Positions 1 to 11,357 of a stretch of 64,000 nucleotides of DNA are shown in pieces (position 1 is the stretch's first letter; every line of letters begins with the position of its first letter). A program made the position numbers and the translations under genes. The DNA lies in assembly GCA_947561585.1 (NCBI GenBank), contig CANNZV010001820.1, positions 1 through 64,000 on the forward strand. Direction: 5' to 3'. The notes beneath the pieces were generated by a model. The model was not told the DNA's origin, ran no database searches, and saw only the letters and a list, made by a program, of their open reading frames with translations. This DNA is from Caprella mutica. Lineage: Eukaryota > Arthropoda > Malacostraca > Amphipoda > Caprellidae.

Positions 1-9
1 CTTTTACTT

Positions 10-205
10 TAAAAAAGTTATTGAATTGGTCCACGGTTTGAAGAGTATTAGAAATATCAATTTTACTAATATTTCAATTGGTATCCAAGATACCTGCATG
101 TATCATGGATACCATTTGAATATAAAAGTTGAATAATTATTTTCTTTCGTCATATGATCGGTAATGTGGAACAGTTCGACAATTCTAATTATTTTCGTTA
201 AAACT
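10..205. repeat. MITE-like inverted-repeat element, degraded copy
   Basis: A degraded copy of the dispersed family described in full at 47746-47957. The central palindrome is recognisable at 74-117 (GGTATCCAAGATACC followed by TATCATGGATACC). To its right is the outer arm, with CATATGATCGGTAATGTGGA. The left arm is eroded. Confidence 0.5.
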
Positions 206-398
206 AACATTTCGAGATTTTGTTGTAAGATTTGTTATTTTGGTAAAATGATAAGTTTTTATGTCATAAAAGAGTTAACAAGTGATGCGTAATAAATTCT
301 AGTTCTTGTACACTAGAAAACTAGTTAAAAGAGAGTCGCAAAAGACATCTCCGCAACTTGATTCGCAAGATGATTTGACCTGATTGTGTTTTAAGATG

Positions 399-654
399 GT
401 ACCAATTATAGGTACCAACCTTAACAATTATAGGTACCAACCTTAACAATTATAGGTACCAACCTTAACAATTATAGGTACCAACCTTAACAATTATAGG
501 TACCAACCTTAACAATTATAGGTACCAACCTTAACAATTATAGGTACCAACCTTAACAATTATAGGTACCGACCTTAACAATTATAGGTACCAACCTTAA
601 CAATTATAGGTACCAACCTTAACAATTATAGGTACCGAACTTAACAATTATAGG
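399..654. repeat. 22-bp minisatellite, about 11-12 copies
   Basis: Near-identical units of GGTACC plus AACCTTAACAATTATA, so each unit carries a KpnI site (GGTACC). Two units have GACC or GAAC in place of AACC. The array ends abruptly at TATAGGTGGGTG. Confidence 0.95.
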
Positions 655-1253
655 TGGGTGTGTACTCCTCTGTATGTTTTTGTTAAAATGTATCGCTTCA
701 CTGCGACCTATAACTGTTCTATAGAAATTGAAAACACGCCCCTTTTTTCAGAGAGAAAAAATTAAACACCCCGATTTTTTGGGTGTTCTCAATTCTCTAA
801 AATTGATAATCGTTAAAGATAGATGAATAAAATAGTATAAAAATTAATAAAAATGCAGGATTGAGAATAATACGCAAATAGTTTATAATTTTAAGTGAAA
901 AGAGGTAAATATTTCACTTAACGCTAATAGGACTGACAAAATTTAGGTCTCAAAAGCACTGAGTGTCGAGGATTCGCTAGACGACTGATATTCAGGAAAC
1001 CAGCTGCTTAAAATGTTTGATTCTTTGTCAGTTCATAGCTTTTATCATATTAAAGTAATGTGCAAAGTTTTATATTCCCACGATTGATAGGAACAAAGTT
1101 ATTAACTTATTACATTGAATGTATTCTGTTTGTACTACTAACAGGGTACTGCGGGGTAGATAAATGGCACAAATGCTCACTGAATTACAGAATACTGTTC
1201 ACTTTCATCCATATGGTTTGAATTAGTTTAGGTAATAAAAATATAGTTTAGAA
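655..1253. other. AT-rich spacer, no gene seen
   Basis: Unique-looking AT-rich sequence with frequent stops in all frames. I see no coding, RNA or repeat signal. Confidence 0.5.
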
Positions 1254-3862
1254 AATGGAAAACCTAATATTAATAATGGAAAACCTAATATTAATAATGG
1301 AAAAACCTAATATTAATAATGGAAAACCTAATATTAATAATGGAAAACCTAATATTAATGATGGAAAACCTAGTTTTAATAATGGAAAACCTAGTTTTAA
1401 TAATGGAAAACCTAGTTTGTTTTAATAATGGAAACCTAGTTTGAATAATGGAAAAACCTAATATTAATAATGGAAAACCTAATATTAATAATGGAAAACC
1501 TAGTTTTAATAATGGAAAACCAAGTTTTAATAATGGAAAACCTAGTTTTAATATTGGAAAACCTAGTTTGTTTTAATAATGGAAACCTAGTTTGAATAAT
1601 GGAAAACCTAGTTTGAATAATGGAAAACCTAGATTGAATAATGGAAATCCTAGTTTGAATAATGGAAAACCTAGTTTGAATAATGGAAAACCTAGATTGA
1701 ATAATGGAAATCCTAGTTTGAATACTAAATAAACAAGTTTTAATAATGGAAAACCTAGTTTTGACATTGGAAAACATAGTTTATACTAGAAAACCTATTT
1801 TTAATGCTAGAAAACCTAGTTTTAATGCTACAAGACCTAGTTTAATAATAGAAAACCTAGTTTTAATGATGGAAAACTTAGTTTTAATGATGGAAAACTT
1901 AGTTTTAATGATGGAAAACTTAGTTTTAATGATGAAAAATCTAGTTTAAAAGATGAAAAACATAGTTTTAATGATGGAAAACATAGTTTTAATGATGGAA
2001 AACATAGTTTTAATGATGGAAAACATAGTTTTAATGATGGAAAACATAGTTTTAATGATGGAAAACATAGTTTTAATGATGGAAAACATAGTTTTAAGGA
2101 GGGAAAACATAGTTTTAATGATGGAAAACATAGTTTTAATGATGGAAAACATAGTTTTAATGATGGAAAACATAGTTTTAATGATGGAAAACATAGTTTT
2201 AATGATGGAAAACATAGTTTTAATGATGGAAAACATAGTTTTAATGATGGAAAAACATAGTTTTAAGGATGGAAAACATAGTTTTAATGATGGAAAACAT
2301 AGTTTTAATGATGGAAAACATAGTTTTAATGATGGAAAACATAGTTTTAATGATGGAAAACATAGTTTTAATGATGGAAAACATAGTTTTAAGGATGGAA
2401 AACATAGTTTGAATAATGTAAGACCTAGTTTTAATGATGGAAAACATAGTTTTAATGATGGAAAACATAGTTTTAATGATGGAAAACATAGTTTTAATGA
2501 TGGAAAACATAGTTTTAATGATGGAAAACATAGTTTTAATGATGGAAAACATAGTTTTAATGATGGAAAACATAGTTTTAATGATGGAAAACATAGTTTT
2601 AATGATGGAAAACATAGTTTTAATGATGGAAAACATAGTTTTAATGATGGAAAACATAGTTTTAAGGATGGAAAACATAGTTTGAATAATGTAAGACCTA
2701 GTTTTAATGATGGAAAACATAGTTTTAATGATGGAAAACATAGTTTTAATGATGGAAAACATAGTTTTTAATGATGGAAAACATAGTTTTAATGATGGAA
2801 AACATAGTTTTAATGATGGAAAACATAGTTTTAATGATGGAAAACATAGTTTTAAGGATGGAAAAACATAGTTTGAATAATGTAAGACCTAGTTTTAATG
2901 ATGGAAAACATAGTTTTAATGATGGAAAACATAGTTTTAATGATGGAAAACATAGTTTTGATAATGGAAAACATAGTTTTATTGATGGAAAACATAATTT
3001 TAATAATGAAAAACATAGTTTTAATGATGGAAAACATAGTTTTAATGATGGAAAACATAGTTTTAATGATGGAAAACATAGTTTTAATGATGGAAACATA
3101 GTTTTAATAATGAAAAACATAGTTTTAAGGATGGAAAACATAATTTTAATAATGAAAAACATAGTTTTAATGATGGAAAACATAAATTTAATGATGGAAA
3201 ACATAGTTTTAATGATGGAAAACATAGTTTTAAGGATGGAAAACATAGTTTTAATGATGGAAAACATAGTTTTAATGATGGAAAACATAGTTTTAATGAT
3301 GGAAAACATAGTTTTAATGATGGAAAACATAGTTTTAATGATGGAAAACATAGTTTTAAGGATGGAAAACATAGTTTGAATAATGTAAGACCTAGTTTTA
3401 ATGATGGAAAACATAGTTTTAATGATGGAAAACATAGTTTTAATGATGGAAAACATAGTTTTGATAATGGAAAACATAGTTTTATTGATGGAAAACATAA
3501 TTTTAATAATGAAAAACATAGTTTTAATGATGGAAAACATAGTTTTAATGATGGAAAACATAGTTTTAATGATGGAAAACATAGTTTTAATGATGGAAAA
3601 CATAGTTTTAATAATGAAAAACATAGTTTTAATGATGGAAAACATAATTTTAATAATGAAAAACATAGTTTTAATGATAGAAAACATAGTTTTAATGATG
3701 GAAAACATAGTTTTAATGATGGAAAACATAGTTTTAATAATGAAAAAACATAGTTTTAAGGATGGAAAATATAGTTTGAATAATGTAAGACCTAGTTTTA
3801 ATGATGGAAAACATAGTTTGAATAATGTAAGACCTAGTTTTAATAATAGAATACACAGTTAG
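1254..3862. repeat. 21-bp minisatellite, about 124 copies
   Basis: The left part (to about 1735) uses units like GGAAAACCTAATATTAATAA and GGAAAACCTAGTTTTAATAA. The right part uses CATAGTTTTAATGATGG. Interspersed variants (GTAAGACCTAGTTTTAATG, AAGGATGG) recur in blocks, for example near 2410, 2690, 2880 and 3380, which points to duplication of multi-unit blocks. Because 21 is divisible by 3, heptapeptide-repeat ORFs appear in several frames on both strands. I regard them as non-coding. Confidence 0.95.
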
Positions 3863-3864
3863 GT

Positions 3865-4335
3865 TAAATACAAACTTCTTATAAATAGAATATTTTATAT
3901 TTTAACCTGTAGAATAACCTAGTTATCAAATAATTTTTATTAATCTCTGATAAAACAAGTTAATAATTCGATATAATAAGTCAGCAACCACCAATATAAT
4001 AAAAATAGGTTCCATAGGAATATATATTTTAATATTTTCATAAGCTTCAAAATCTTTTAATCCCTTCAACGAAGATCACCAAATATGGGAAGGAAAAAGT
4101 ATAGAGAGAAGCTACTTTAATTAATCTTTATATAGCGACCTAAATTTTATCTAACCAGTTTATATATCAATGTGAATGAGACTTTAGAAATCTATTAGAG
4201 TGATAAATGGACTTCTTTTTACTGAAGATGAAAGAGCAGTCAAAATGAAACTGTAAAAGCTACCACACCCATTTTAAATGCTCTAGCAAATACCTAACTA
4301 AATTAATAATATTGATATGAAGAAATGTACTAATT
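3865..4335. other. AT-rich spacer, no gene seen
   Basis: AT-rich unique sequence between the 21-bp array and the GC-rich pocket at 4.4 kb. No coding or structured feature was recognised. Confidence 0.45.
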
Positions 4336-4429
4336 TTTAATTTTGTAAAATAAATAACAATGTAAAAATGTAAAAGTGGATCATTTTATCTTTTTCAATT
4401 CCGGTTTGCTTATCACTTATTGGACTCAC

Positions 4430-4619
4430 CAGGGTGCTGACCCTCCTGTACCGCCCTCTTGACCACCACGTGGTGCTGCCCCTGGAAGTCATAGCGATAC
4501 TCCTCCCCATGCTGGCCACCAACAACAAACAACACAAATAACAACAAACCACTACCTACGAACACGAGAGTGGACGCTAGAGTCACAAGTACCGGCCTCA
4601 TACCGGCTAGGAGTCGCAT
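4430..4619 (-). CDS. candidate first coding exon of a small or type II membrane protein
   Basis: A GC-rich pocket in AT-rich DNA. On the minus strand an ATG at 4619 opens a frame beginning MRLLAGMRPVLVTL, followed by a hydrophobic run (about residues 8-29, ending LLLFVLFVV), then a charged region with EEYRYDFQ and VVVKRAVQEG. The codons are rich in GNN and in G/C at the third position, unlike the flanks. At 4430/4429 there is a good splice donor (CCTG then GTGAGT). The frame would otherwise stop at 4413-4415, so I read it as an exon with a signal peptide or signal anchor. Seen: frame, hydrophobic run and donor. Inferred: that it is expressed. An alternative is a plus-strand exon, because a perfect CAG/GTAAGT donor lies at 4632/4633 and a shorter plus-strand frame also looks protein-like. 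I do not recognise the product. Confidence 0.35.
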
Positions 4620-4651
4620 GGTAAACTGGCAGGTAAGTGGAGAACTCACCT

Positions 4652-5062
4652 GTGCTGGAGGAATGCCTTCTAGAGGACATGGCTTGCCACCTTAGTGATC
4701 TACCTGTAGTGGACGAATGCCTTTTGTAGGGCATGGCCTGCCTCCTTAGTAACTCACCAAGTGGAAGAATACCTTCTATAGGGCATGGCCTGTCTCCTTA
4801 GTAACTCATTTAGTGGAGGAATGCCTTCTAGATAGCATGGCCTGCCTCCATAGAACTCACCTAGTTGTCTTATGCCTTCTGTAGGGCATGGCCTGCATAC
4901 TTTGTAAATCACCTTTGGTGGAGAACGCCTTCTAGAGGGCATGGCCTGCCTCCTTAGAATTTACTTAGTGGAGGAATACCTTCTAGAGAGCACGGCCTTC
5001 CTACCTAGTAACTCACTTAGTGGTTAAATACCTCCTATAGGGCATGAACTGCCTCGTTAGTA
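4652..5062. repeat. about 52-bp degenerate tandem repeat, about 8 copies
   Basis: Units contain a GGCATGGCCTGCCTCCTTAG core and GTGGAGGAATGCCTTCTAGA; GCATGG recurs every 51-53 bp. Each unit has a near-palindrome, ATGCCTTCTAGAGGGCAT. It lies immediately upstream of the candidate minus-strand exon at 4430-4619. Confidence 0.85.
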
Positions 5063-5375
5063 GTAATGCTCTAACAAATAATTGAAAACCTACTCTTTTT
5101 TTATTATGTCAATCATTTGAATCAATTTCTATTTTCCAATAATTATTTTAAAATATTCTGTACATAATATGAGTTGAAAAAACATTTAGACATAGCAATG
5201 TAAGGAAATGATATCAAGTAATTAGTCACAACGTATATTTAACATAATCTTTCCAATGTATTTTGATGGGAATTAACATATACAATAATTACCAACGCTA
5301 ATAAATAAACTACACATACCTATTTTATTTTATAAAATATACTCTTCTGATGATTATACAGTATATTAAAACAAC

Positions 5376-6250
5376 TGCAGTCATGTTTACCATTTGAACA
5401 TGATATGCAGTCATGTTTACCATTTTAACATGATATGCAGTCATGTTTACCATTTTAACATGATATGCAATCATGTTTACCATTTGAACATGATATGCAG
5501 TCATGTTTACCATTTTAACATGATATGCAGTCATGTTTACCATTTTAACATGATATGCAATCATGTTTACCATTTGAACATGATATGCAATCATGTTTAC
5601 CATTTTAACATGATATGCAATCATGTTTACCATTTTAACATGATATGCAATCATGTCTACCATTTTAACATGATATGCAATCATGTTTACCATTTGAACA
5701 TGATATGCAATCATGTTTACCATTTTAACATGATATGCAATCATGTCTACCATTTTAACATGATATGCAATCATGTTTACCATTTTAACATGATATGCAA
5801 TCATGTCTACCATTTTAACATGATATGCAATCATGTCTACCATTTTAACATGATATGCAATCATGTTTACCATTTTAACATGATATGCAATCATGTCTAC
5901 CATTTTAACATGATATGCAATCATGTTTACCATTTTAACATGATATGCAATCATGTCTACCATTTAAACATGATATGTAATCATGTTTACCATTTTAACA
6001 TGATATGCAATCATGTTTACCATTTTAACATGATATGCAATCATGTCTACCATTTAAACATGATATGTAATCATGTTTACCATTTTAACATGATATGCAA
6101 TCATGTTTACCATTTTAACATGATATGCAATCATGTTTACCATTTAAACATGATATGTAATCATGTTTACCATTTTAACATGATATGCAAACATGTTTAC
6201 CATTTTAACATGATATGCAAACATGTTTACCATTTTAACATGATATGCAT
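5376..6250. repeat. 30-bp minisatellite, about 29 copies
   Basis: Very regular 30-bp units containing CATGATATGCAATCATG and TTTACCATTTTAA. Each unit has 7-bp inverted arms (ACATGAT...ATCATGT) around a 5-nt loop. Variation is limited to a few positions (CAG/CAA, TTT/TCT, TTTG/TTTT/TTTA). Decapeptide-repeat ORFs on both strands are by-products of the 30-bp period. Confidence 0.95.
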
Positions 6251-6355
6251 TTCAATTATTCTTATCAAAAAAATTTAATGGCTTCCAAGTATTAAGTAAA
6301 GAAAATTAAAAAAATAATACTTAAGGCAATCAAAAAGTTACAAAAAAATACTTAT

Positions 6356-6567
6356 TAGGGTAAATTACGAATTATGGATCAGTTTCATATCTTCGGTCAT
6401 ATAAGAAAAAATGATATTATTTTTTTTATATTAGTTGGTATCCATGATACCTGAAGGTATCATGGATACCAACTAATATAAAATTTAAATAACAATGATT
6501 ATATAATATCGTTTTATCTTATATGACCGAAGATATGAAACTGATTCATAATTCGTAATTTACCCTA
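6356..6567. mobile_element. MITE-like element, full-length copy (212 bp)
   Basis: Nearly perfect inverted repeat from TAGGGTAAATTACG to CGTAATTTACCCTA. The arms include ATCTTCGGTCATATAAGA and its complement. A central palindrome of about 54 bp (6427-6480) is mismatched only at its two middle bases. The TA at each end fits a TA target duplication, as for Tc1/mariner-mobilised MITEs, but this is inferred. No coding capacity. Confidence 0.85.
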
Positions 6568-7301
6568 AATGGAATATTCCAACACAATACAGGAATATTC
6601 CAACACAATATGCTGATATTCAATATGGGAATATTCCCGTCACTCTATTTTTATTCCAATCTATCGAAGCGGTGGAATTAAACAGAGATCAAAAAGCTGC
6701 TCTGGAATTGAAATTAGTTTTATGCAAATCATTGATATTAAAAACCATTAATAAATTAGTCATTCAAACGATTTGAGAGATTAATTGCAAAATGATTTAT
6801 AATTTTTATTATAATTTACTATAGGTATAAAAAGAGAGCACATGTTATGTTTACCTTTAAGTTCTAAATTCATGAATTGAAGATTTATTCCTTCAACTAT
6901 TGAGTAAATTCAAGTCGTAATAATTATTCCAATATATGTATTGATTGAAATATTATGTTTTAATATGTTCAATTATAAAGAAGTATACTATTTTCATTCT
7001 ACTGAAGTTATTTCCTATTTTATTTAGCATAAGGTTGAATTTCTCTTCAATTTATTAACATAATAGCCTTTAGATCATTTATATAGTTTTTATAACCCAT
7101 ATACCGAGTCAAAGACTTTTCCTCTTTTTCTGAAAGGCGTAACGTACGTACGAAACACAAACACAAATAGAATACACCTTAGCAGGTATAATTTACAATC
7201 GCAATACCTTACACACTTCGATAATTAAAATATAACATGTATTAATAATAAAAAAGCTGCATCGGTATAAGTATATACAAGCTTATAAATTAGCAAGTTA
7301 A
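6568..7301. other. AT-rich spacer
   Basis: It begins with two copies of GGAATATTCCAACACAATA, then unique AT-rich DNA. The palindrome GGAATATTCC is noted at 6571 and about 6592. No gene seen. Confidence 0.4.
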
Positions 7302-7429
7302 ATTCTGAGTTATTGGACGGTTTCACATTTTCGATCACCTAAAATCTGTAAAGTCATATTTAAATATTAACTATTATACGTAATTTTACAGAGTGGTCGA
7401 AAATGTGAAACTGTCCCATAACTCAGAAC
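7302..7429. mobile_element. MITE-like element, short copy lacking the central palindrome
   Basis: The outer arms of the same family (CTGAGTTATTGGACGGTTTC and CGAAAATGTGAAACTGTCC) enclose only about 40 bp. The central GGTATCCATGATACC palindrome is absent. Confidence 0.75.
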
Positions 7430-7794
7430 TATTCCTCCATTCACAGTTGTCACAATGAAACAACAAATTAATTTCCTTCTTTTACATAATGATAATAACA
7501 TGAGTTGGCTAAATTAATTAAATAAGATGAAAACAAATTATCTAATTTGGGCCGGTGGTAAACCGAGAAAAAGAACGAAACTCAGAACAGAATAAACTTC
7601 AAAGAGAATAAATTAATAACTATTCTTGTTTGTTAACAGTATTCTATTTGTGACTGTAGACAGAATATTCTGCTCTGGAGAATTTGAAGCTTTTCTATTG
7701 TTTAATGATTTATATACTAATTAATAATTATCTCTTATGAATTGTAAGAGAGTTTATAATGATGTATTGTATGACGCTCCAGTTAGTAATGTTG

Positions 7795-7945
7795 TTATTG
7801 GTTACAATATTACCGCAATGTTGTAACAGTATTGGGGCAATGTTGTAATAAATTTGCCTCAATATTACCACAATGTTGTAACAATATCGGGGCAATACTG
7901 CAACAATATCGGGGCAATGTTGTAACAAAATTGAGGCAATATTTA
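7795..7945. repeat. degenerate roughly 20-bp tandem repeat
   Basis: Irregular alternation of GGGGCAATGTTGTAAC and AATATTACCACAATGTTG. The ATG-containing frame on the minus strand is repeat-derived. Related ACAACATT...CAACATTGTCC strings recur at 25510-25580. Confidence 0.7.
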
Positions 7946-8587
7946 TTTAACTTCTTTCAAATTAATATTTTTCCTAACACAAAATCTAAGACCTCGTAGT
8001 TGAAGAGCATAATTCTAGCGCTATCCTCTAAAACTGCAAGTAGCGTTAAAAGAAAAACATGGTAAAAAGGAAAAAAGCAATTCAAAGTCCAAATTACAAC
8101 AGTTCATGCAGATAAAAGGTACTACACTCCATTTTAGTCATCCTACTCTTAATGCTTTATAATTAATTCACATATTTTATACAAATTTCCTATAATTTAA
8201 AATACACTTAATATATTAAATTTATTATACATCTAATTTATAATACATTTTGTTTATTAAATTTATCAATCATCCATTGCAAAATACATATGATTTAATT
8301 TTTTTTTATCAAAATCACACTACATGTAAATAATTAGACAATTACGATATCTTCTAAATCTTACGAATATTTCTGTTAGTATATTTTAGAAACTTTATTT
8401 TAATTTAGAATTAGTAAATTTTAGAGGCTATATTATAATTTGGATACCGCACTTCTCAGGCAATCAATTAAGTACCAATTAAAGCAATTAAGTACCAATT
8501 AAAAAAAGAGGTCATTAATTTGAATGAAGTGGAAGACTTTAGGGATAATTATATATTTGACATTTACAGATCTATGAATTATATATT
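7946..8587. other. AT-rich spacer, no gene seen
   Basis: Very AT-rich with short direct repeats (AGTACCAATTAAA twice near 8475). No coding signal. Confidence 0.4.
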
Positions 8588-10190
8588 ACTAGTGTACCTA
8601 CCCGTTAAGAATAACGTGTTCTCAATAGTATCAATATTTGTAACTAGTGTACTTGCCCGTTAAGAATAACGTGTTCTCAATAGTATCAATATTTGTAACT
8701 AGTGTACCTCCCCGTTAAGAATTACGTGTTCTGAATAGTATCAATATTTGTAACTAGTGTACCTGCCCGTAAAGAATAACGTGTTCTCAATAGTATCAAT
8801 ATTTGTAACTAGTGTACCTCCCCGTTAAGAATAACGTGTTCTCAATAGTATCAATATTTGTAACTAGTGTACCTGCCCGTAAAGAATAACGTGTTCTCAA
8901 TAGTATCAATATTTGTAACTAGTGTTCGTGCCCGTAAAGAATAACGTGTTCTCAATAGTATCAATATTTGTAACTAGTGTACCTGCCCGTAAAGAATAAC
9001 GTGTTCTCAATAGTATCAATATTTGTAACTAGTGTACCTCCCCGTTAAGAATAACGTGTTCTCAATAGTATCAATATTTGTAACTAGTGTACCTGCCCGT
9101 AAAGAATAACGTGTTCTCAATAGTATCAATATTTGTAACTAGTGTTCGTGCCCGTAAAGAATAACGTGTTCTCAATAGTATCAATATTTGTAACTAGTGT
9201 ACCTGCCCGTTAAGAATAACGTGTTCTCAATAGTATCAATATTTGTAACTAGTGTACTTGCCCGTTAAGAATAACGTGTTCTCAATAGTATCAATATTTG
9301 TAACTAGTGTACCTCCCCGTTAAGAATAACGTGTTCTCAATAGTATCAATATTTGTAACTAGTGTACCTGCCCGTAAAGAATAACGTGTTCTCAATAGTA
9401 TCAATATTTGTAACTAGTGTACCTCCCCGTTAAGAATAACGTGTTCTCAATAGTATCAATATTTGTAACTAGTGTACTTGCCCGTAAAGAATAACGTGTT
9501 CTTAATAATACCAATATTTGTAACTAGTGTTCGTGCCCGTAAAGAATAACGTGTTCTCAATAGTATCAATATTTGTAACTAGTGTACTTGCCCGTTAAGA
9601 ATAACGTGTTCTCAATAGTATCAATATTTGTAACTAGTGTACTTGCCCGTAAAGAATAACGTGTTCTCAATAGTATCAATATTTGTAACTAGTGTACTTG
9701 CCCGTAAAGAATAAAGTGTTCTCAATAGTATCAATATTTGTAACTAGTGTACTTGCCCGTAAAGAATAAAGTGTTCTCAATAGTATCAATATTTGTAACT
9801 AGTGTACTTGCCCGTAAAGAATAAAGTGTTCTCAATAGTATCAATATTTGTAACTAGTGTACTTGCCCGTTAAGAATAACGTGTTCTCAATAGTATCAAT
9901 ATTTGTAACTAGTGTACGTGCCCGTAAAGAATAACGTGTTCTCAATAGTATCAATATTTGTAACTAGTGTACTTGCCCGTAAAGAATAAAGTGTTCTCAA
10001 TAGTATCAATATTTGTAACTAGTGTACTTGCCCGTAAAGAATAAAGTGTTCTCAATAGTATCAATATTTGTAACTAGTGTACTTGCCCGTAAAGAATAAA
10101 GTGTTCTCTATAGTATCAATATTTGTAACTAGTGTACTTGCCCGTAAAGAATAAAGTGTTCTCATTAGTATCATTATTTGTGTATCAAAA
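8588..10190. repeat. 55-bp minisatellite, about 29 copies
   Basis: Strictly 55-bp units starting AACTAGTGTACCTGCCCGT and ending AGTATCAATATTTGT. Variants are arranged along the array: GTTAAGAATAACG prevails on the left and GTAAAGAATAAAG on the right after about 9690. Imperfect copies at both ends suggest internal homogenisation. Confidence 0.95.
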
Positions 10191-10208
10191 GTTATTTAAA
10201 CTAGCGTT

Positions 10209-10334
10209 TTGGTTTCAAGCTTTCGAATAGAAAGATTTCTATTCATCATCAGGAGGAGAGTTCAGTTAACAATGTTGGAGGATATCAGTCTCCTGATGAT
10301 GAATAGACATCTTTCTATTCGAAAGCTTGAAACC
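10209..10334. repeat. 126-bp hairpin-forming inverted repeat
   Basis: Arms of about 46 bp with essentially one mismatch. Left: GGTTTCAAGCTTTCGAATAG onward; right: complementary, ending GAAAGCTTGAAACC. The loop is about 33 bp (10257-10289). Read outward, each arm has CTGATGA...CTATTCGAAA, which resembles a hammerhead ribozyme core (see findings). It sits directly after the 55-bp array. Confidence 0.85.
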
Positions 10335-10627
10335 AACAAAATAACCTTTCAACGAGTAAGAATTTTTTCAATCAAATCAATATTTGTGTTACCTATCCAC
10401 GCTTCTGTTCCGTGCCCTCGACTTAATTAATGTTATCCTGGAGCAACCAAACTGGAGTGTGACTGTTGTTCCTTTTGGAATTTAGATTTATACTTTAAAA
10501 ATTGACTTGAGTTGCACAAAATCCAGGACTATAATTGCTTATGACTTATTTATGTATTACCAATGGAAATTATGAAACATTTTGCACTTCAATTAGTTTT
10601 ATAGCATATATTATCAGCGGAAATCTC

Positions 10628-10748
10628 TAGCCCGGGTGAAATACATGCGCTGTTGCGTCACACAAAAAACAGCTAATATTCCTGTGAGTGATGTAGGTAG
10701 TGTGACGCAAAAAGGGGTGCACCATCGGTTGTACTTCATCCGGGTTCC
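10628..10748. mobile_element. possible short inverted-repeat element, GC-rich
   Basis: Imperfect inverted ends: AGCCCGGGTGAAATAC on the left and the complement of AACCCGGATGAAGTAC on the right. Inside them are exact inverted TGCGTCACAC / GTGTGACGCA. A minus-strand frame of 81 codons crosses it (10614-10859) and ends shortly after TRARDFR. I attribute it to the inverted repeat rather than to a gene. Confidence 0.4.
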
Positions 10749-11160
10749 ATAGGCCCGCCTGGTAAAAAATGATATAAAACTAAATAGAACAAACCTTGTT
10801 CCATTATCTGCATTGATAATTAAACGATACATAAATATTCCATAGACGAATAAAGTCACGAAGTTTCAGCAACGCAAGTTAATTAATTTTCAAATCAATA
10901 TTTCCTGTTAATCGTTCCATGGTTAATTGAATAATGACGATAATATTATAGCAAATAGAATATAAATTTAATAGAAGTGAGAGTTAAAACTTAAACTGTC
11001 GATTCTAAATCAATTTTCCTTTCTTTTATAGTTCAATCATTTATGTTTAATATTAAATATGTATAATTTAAAACTATACCTAATAATAATAATAATTATA
11101 TCTCTAATTACCTAATCAATATGTCACCTTGATATGTAAATCGGAACTAGGATCACAAAT
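10749..11160. other. AT-rich spacer downstream of the terminal exon
   Basis: AT-rich sequence with a short (AAT)n stretch near 11085. No coding signal. It lies beyond the presumed polyadenylation signal of the minus-strand gene. Confidence 0.4.
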
Positions 11161-11166
11161 TTTATT
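11161..11166 (-). terminator. candidate polyadenylation signal AATAAA
   Basis: AATAAA on the minus strand about 190 bases past the TGA stop at 11358-11360. This is a plausible short 3' UTR for the terminal exon. In such AT-rich DNA the hexamer can occur by chance. Confidence 0.4.
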
Positions 11167-11357
11167 TTATATACAATATTTTGGGGAATATTTTCAGCTA
11201 ATCTATATGATTAATAAACTATTTAAATATATATAACTCCATATATCAATAATCACTAACAAGTATATAGTTTCCAGTATTAATATGTTATACTAACTCT
11301 ACATGAAGATCTAAATTGAAATTTGAAAGAGTTTTCTTCACTAACTTCTTGCTAGAC

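Noticed and set aside
1436..3862. Many frames of 60-327 codons on both strands (MMENIVL, FSIIKTM and similar repeats)
   Set aside because: All are readings of the same 21-bp minisatellite. They overlap each other in different phases and strands.
5325..6278. Frames of 212 (minus) and 294 (plus) codons with decapeptide repeats
   Set aside because: By-products of the 30-bp unit, open on both strands at once. No signal or unique domain.
8588..10190. CRISPR-like regular repeat
   Set aside because: The whole 55-bp unit repeats without variable spacers, and the surroundings are eukaryotic. No cas genes.
10614..10859. 81-codon minus-strand frame with a GC-rich half
   Set aside because: The GC-rich half coincides with an imperfect inverted repeat, a simpler explanation than a gene. 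No splice sites or motifs seen.
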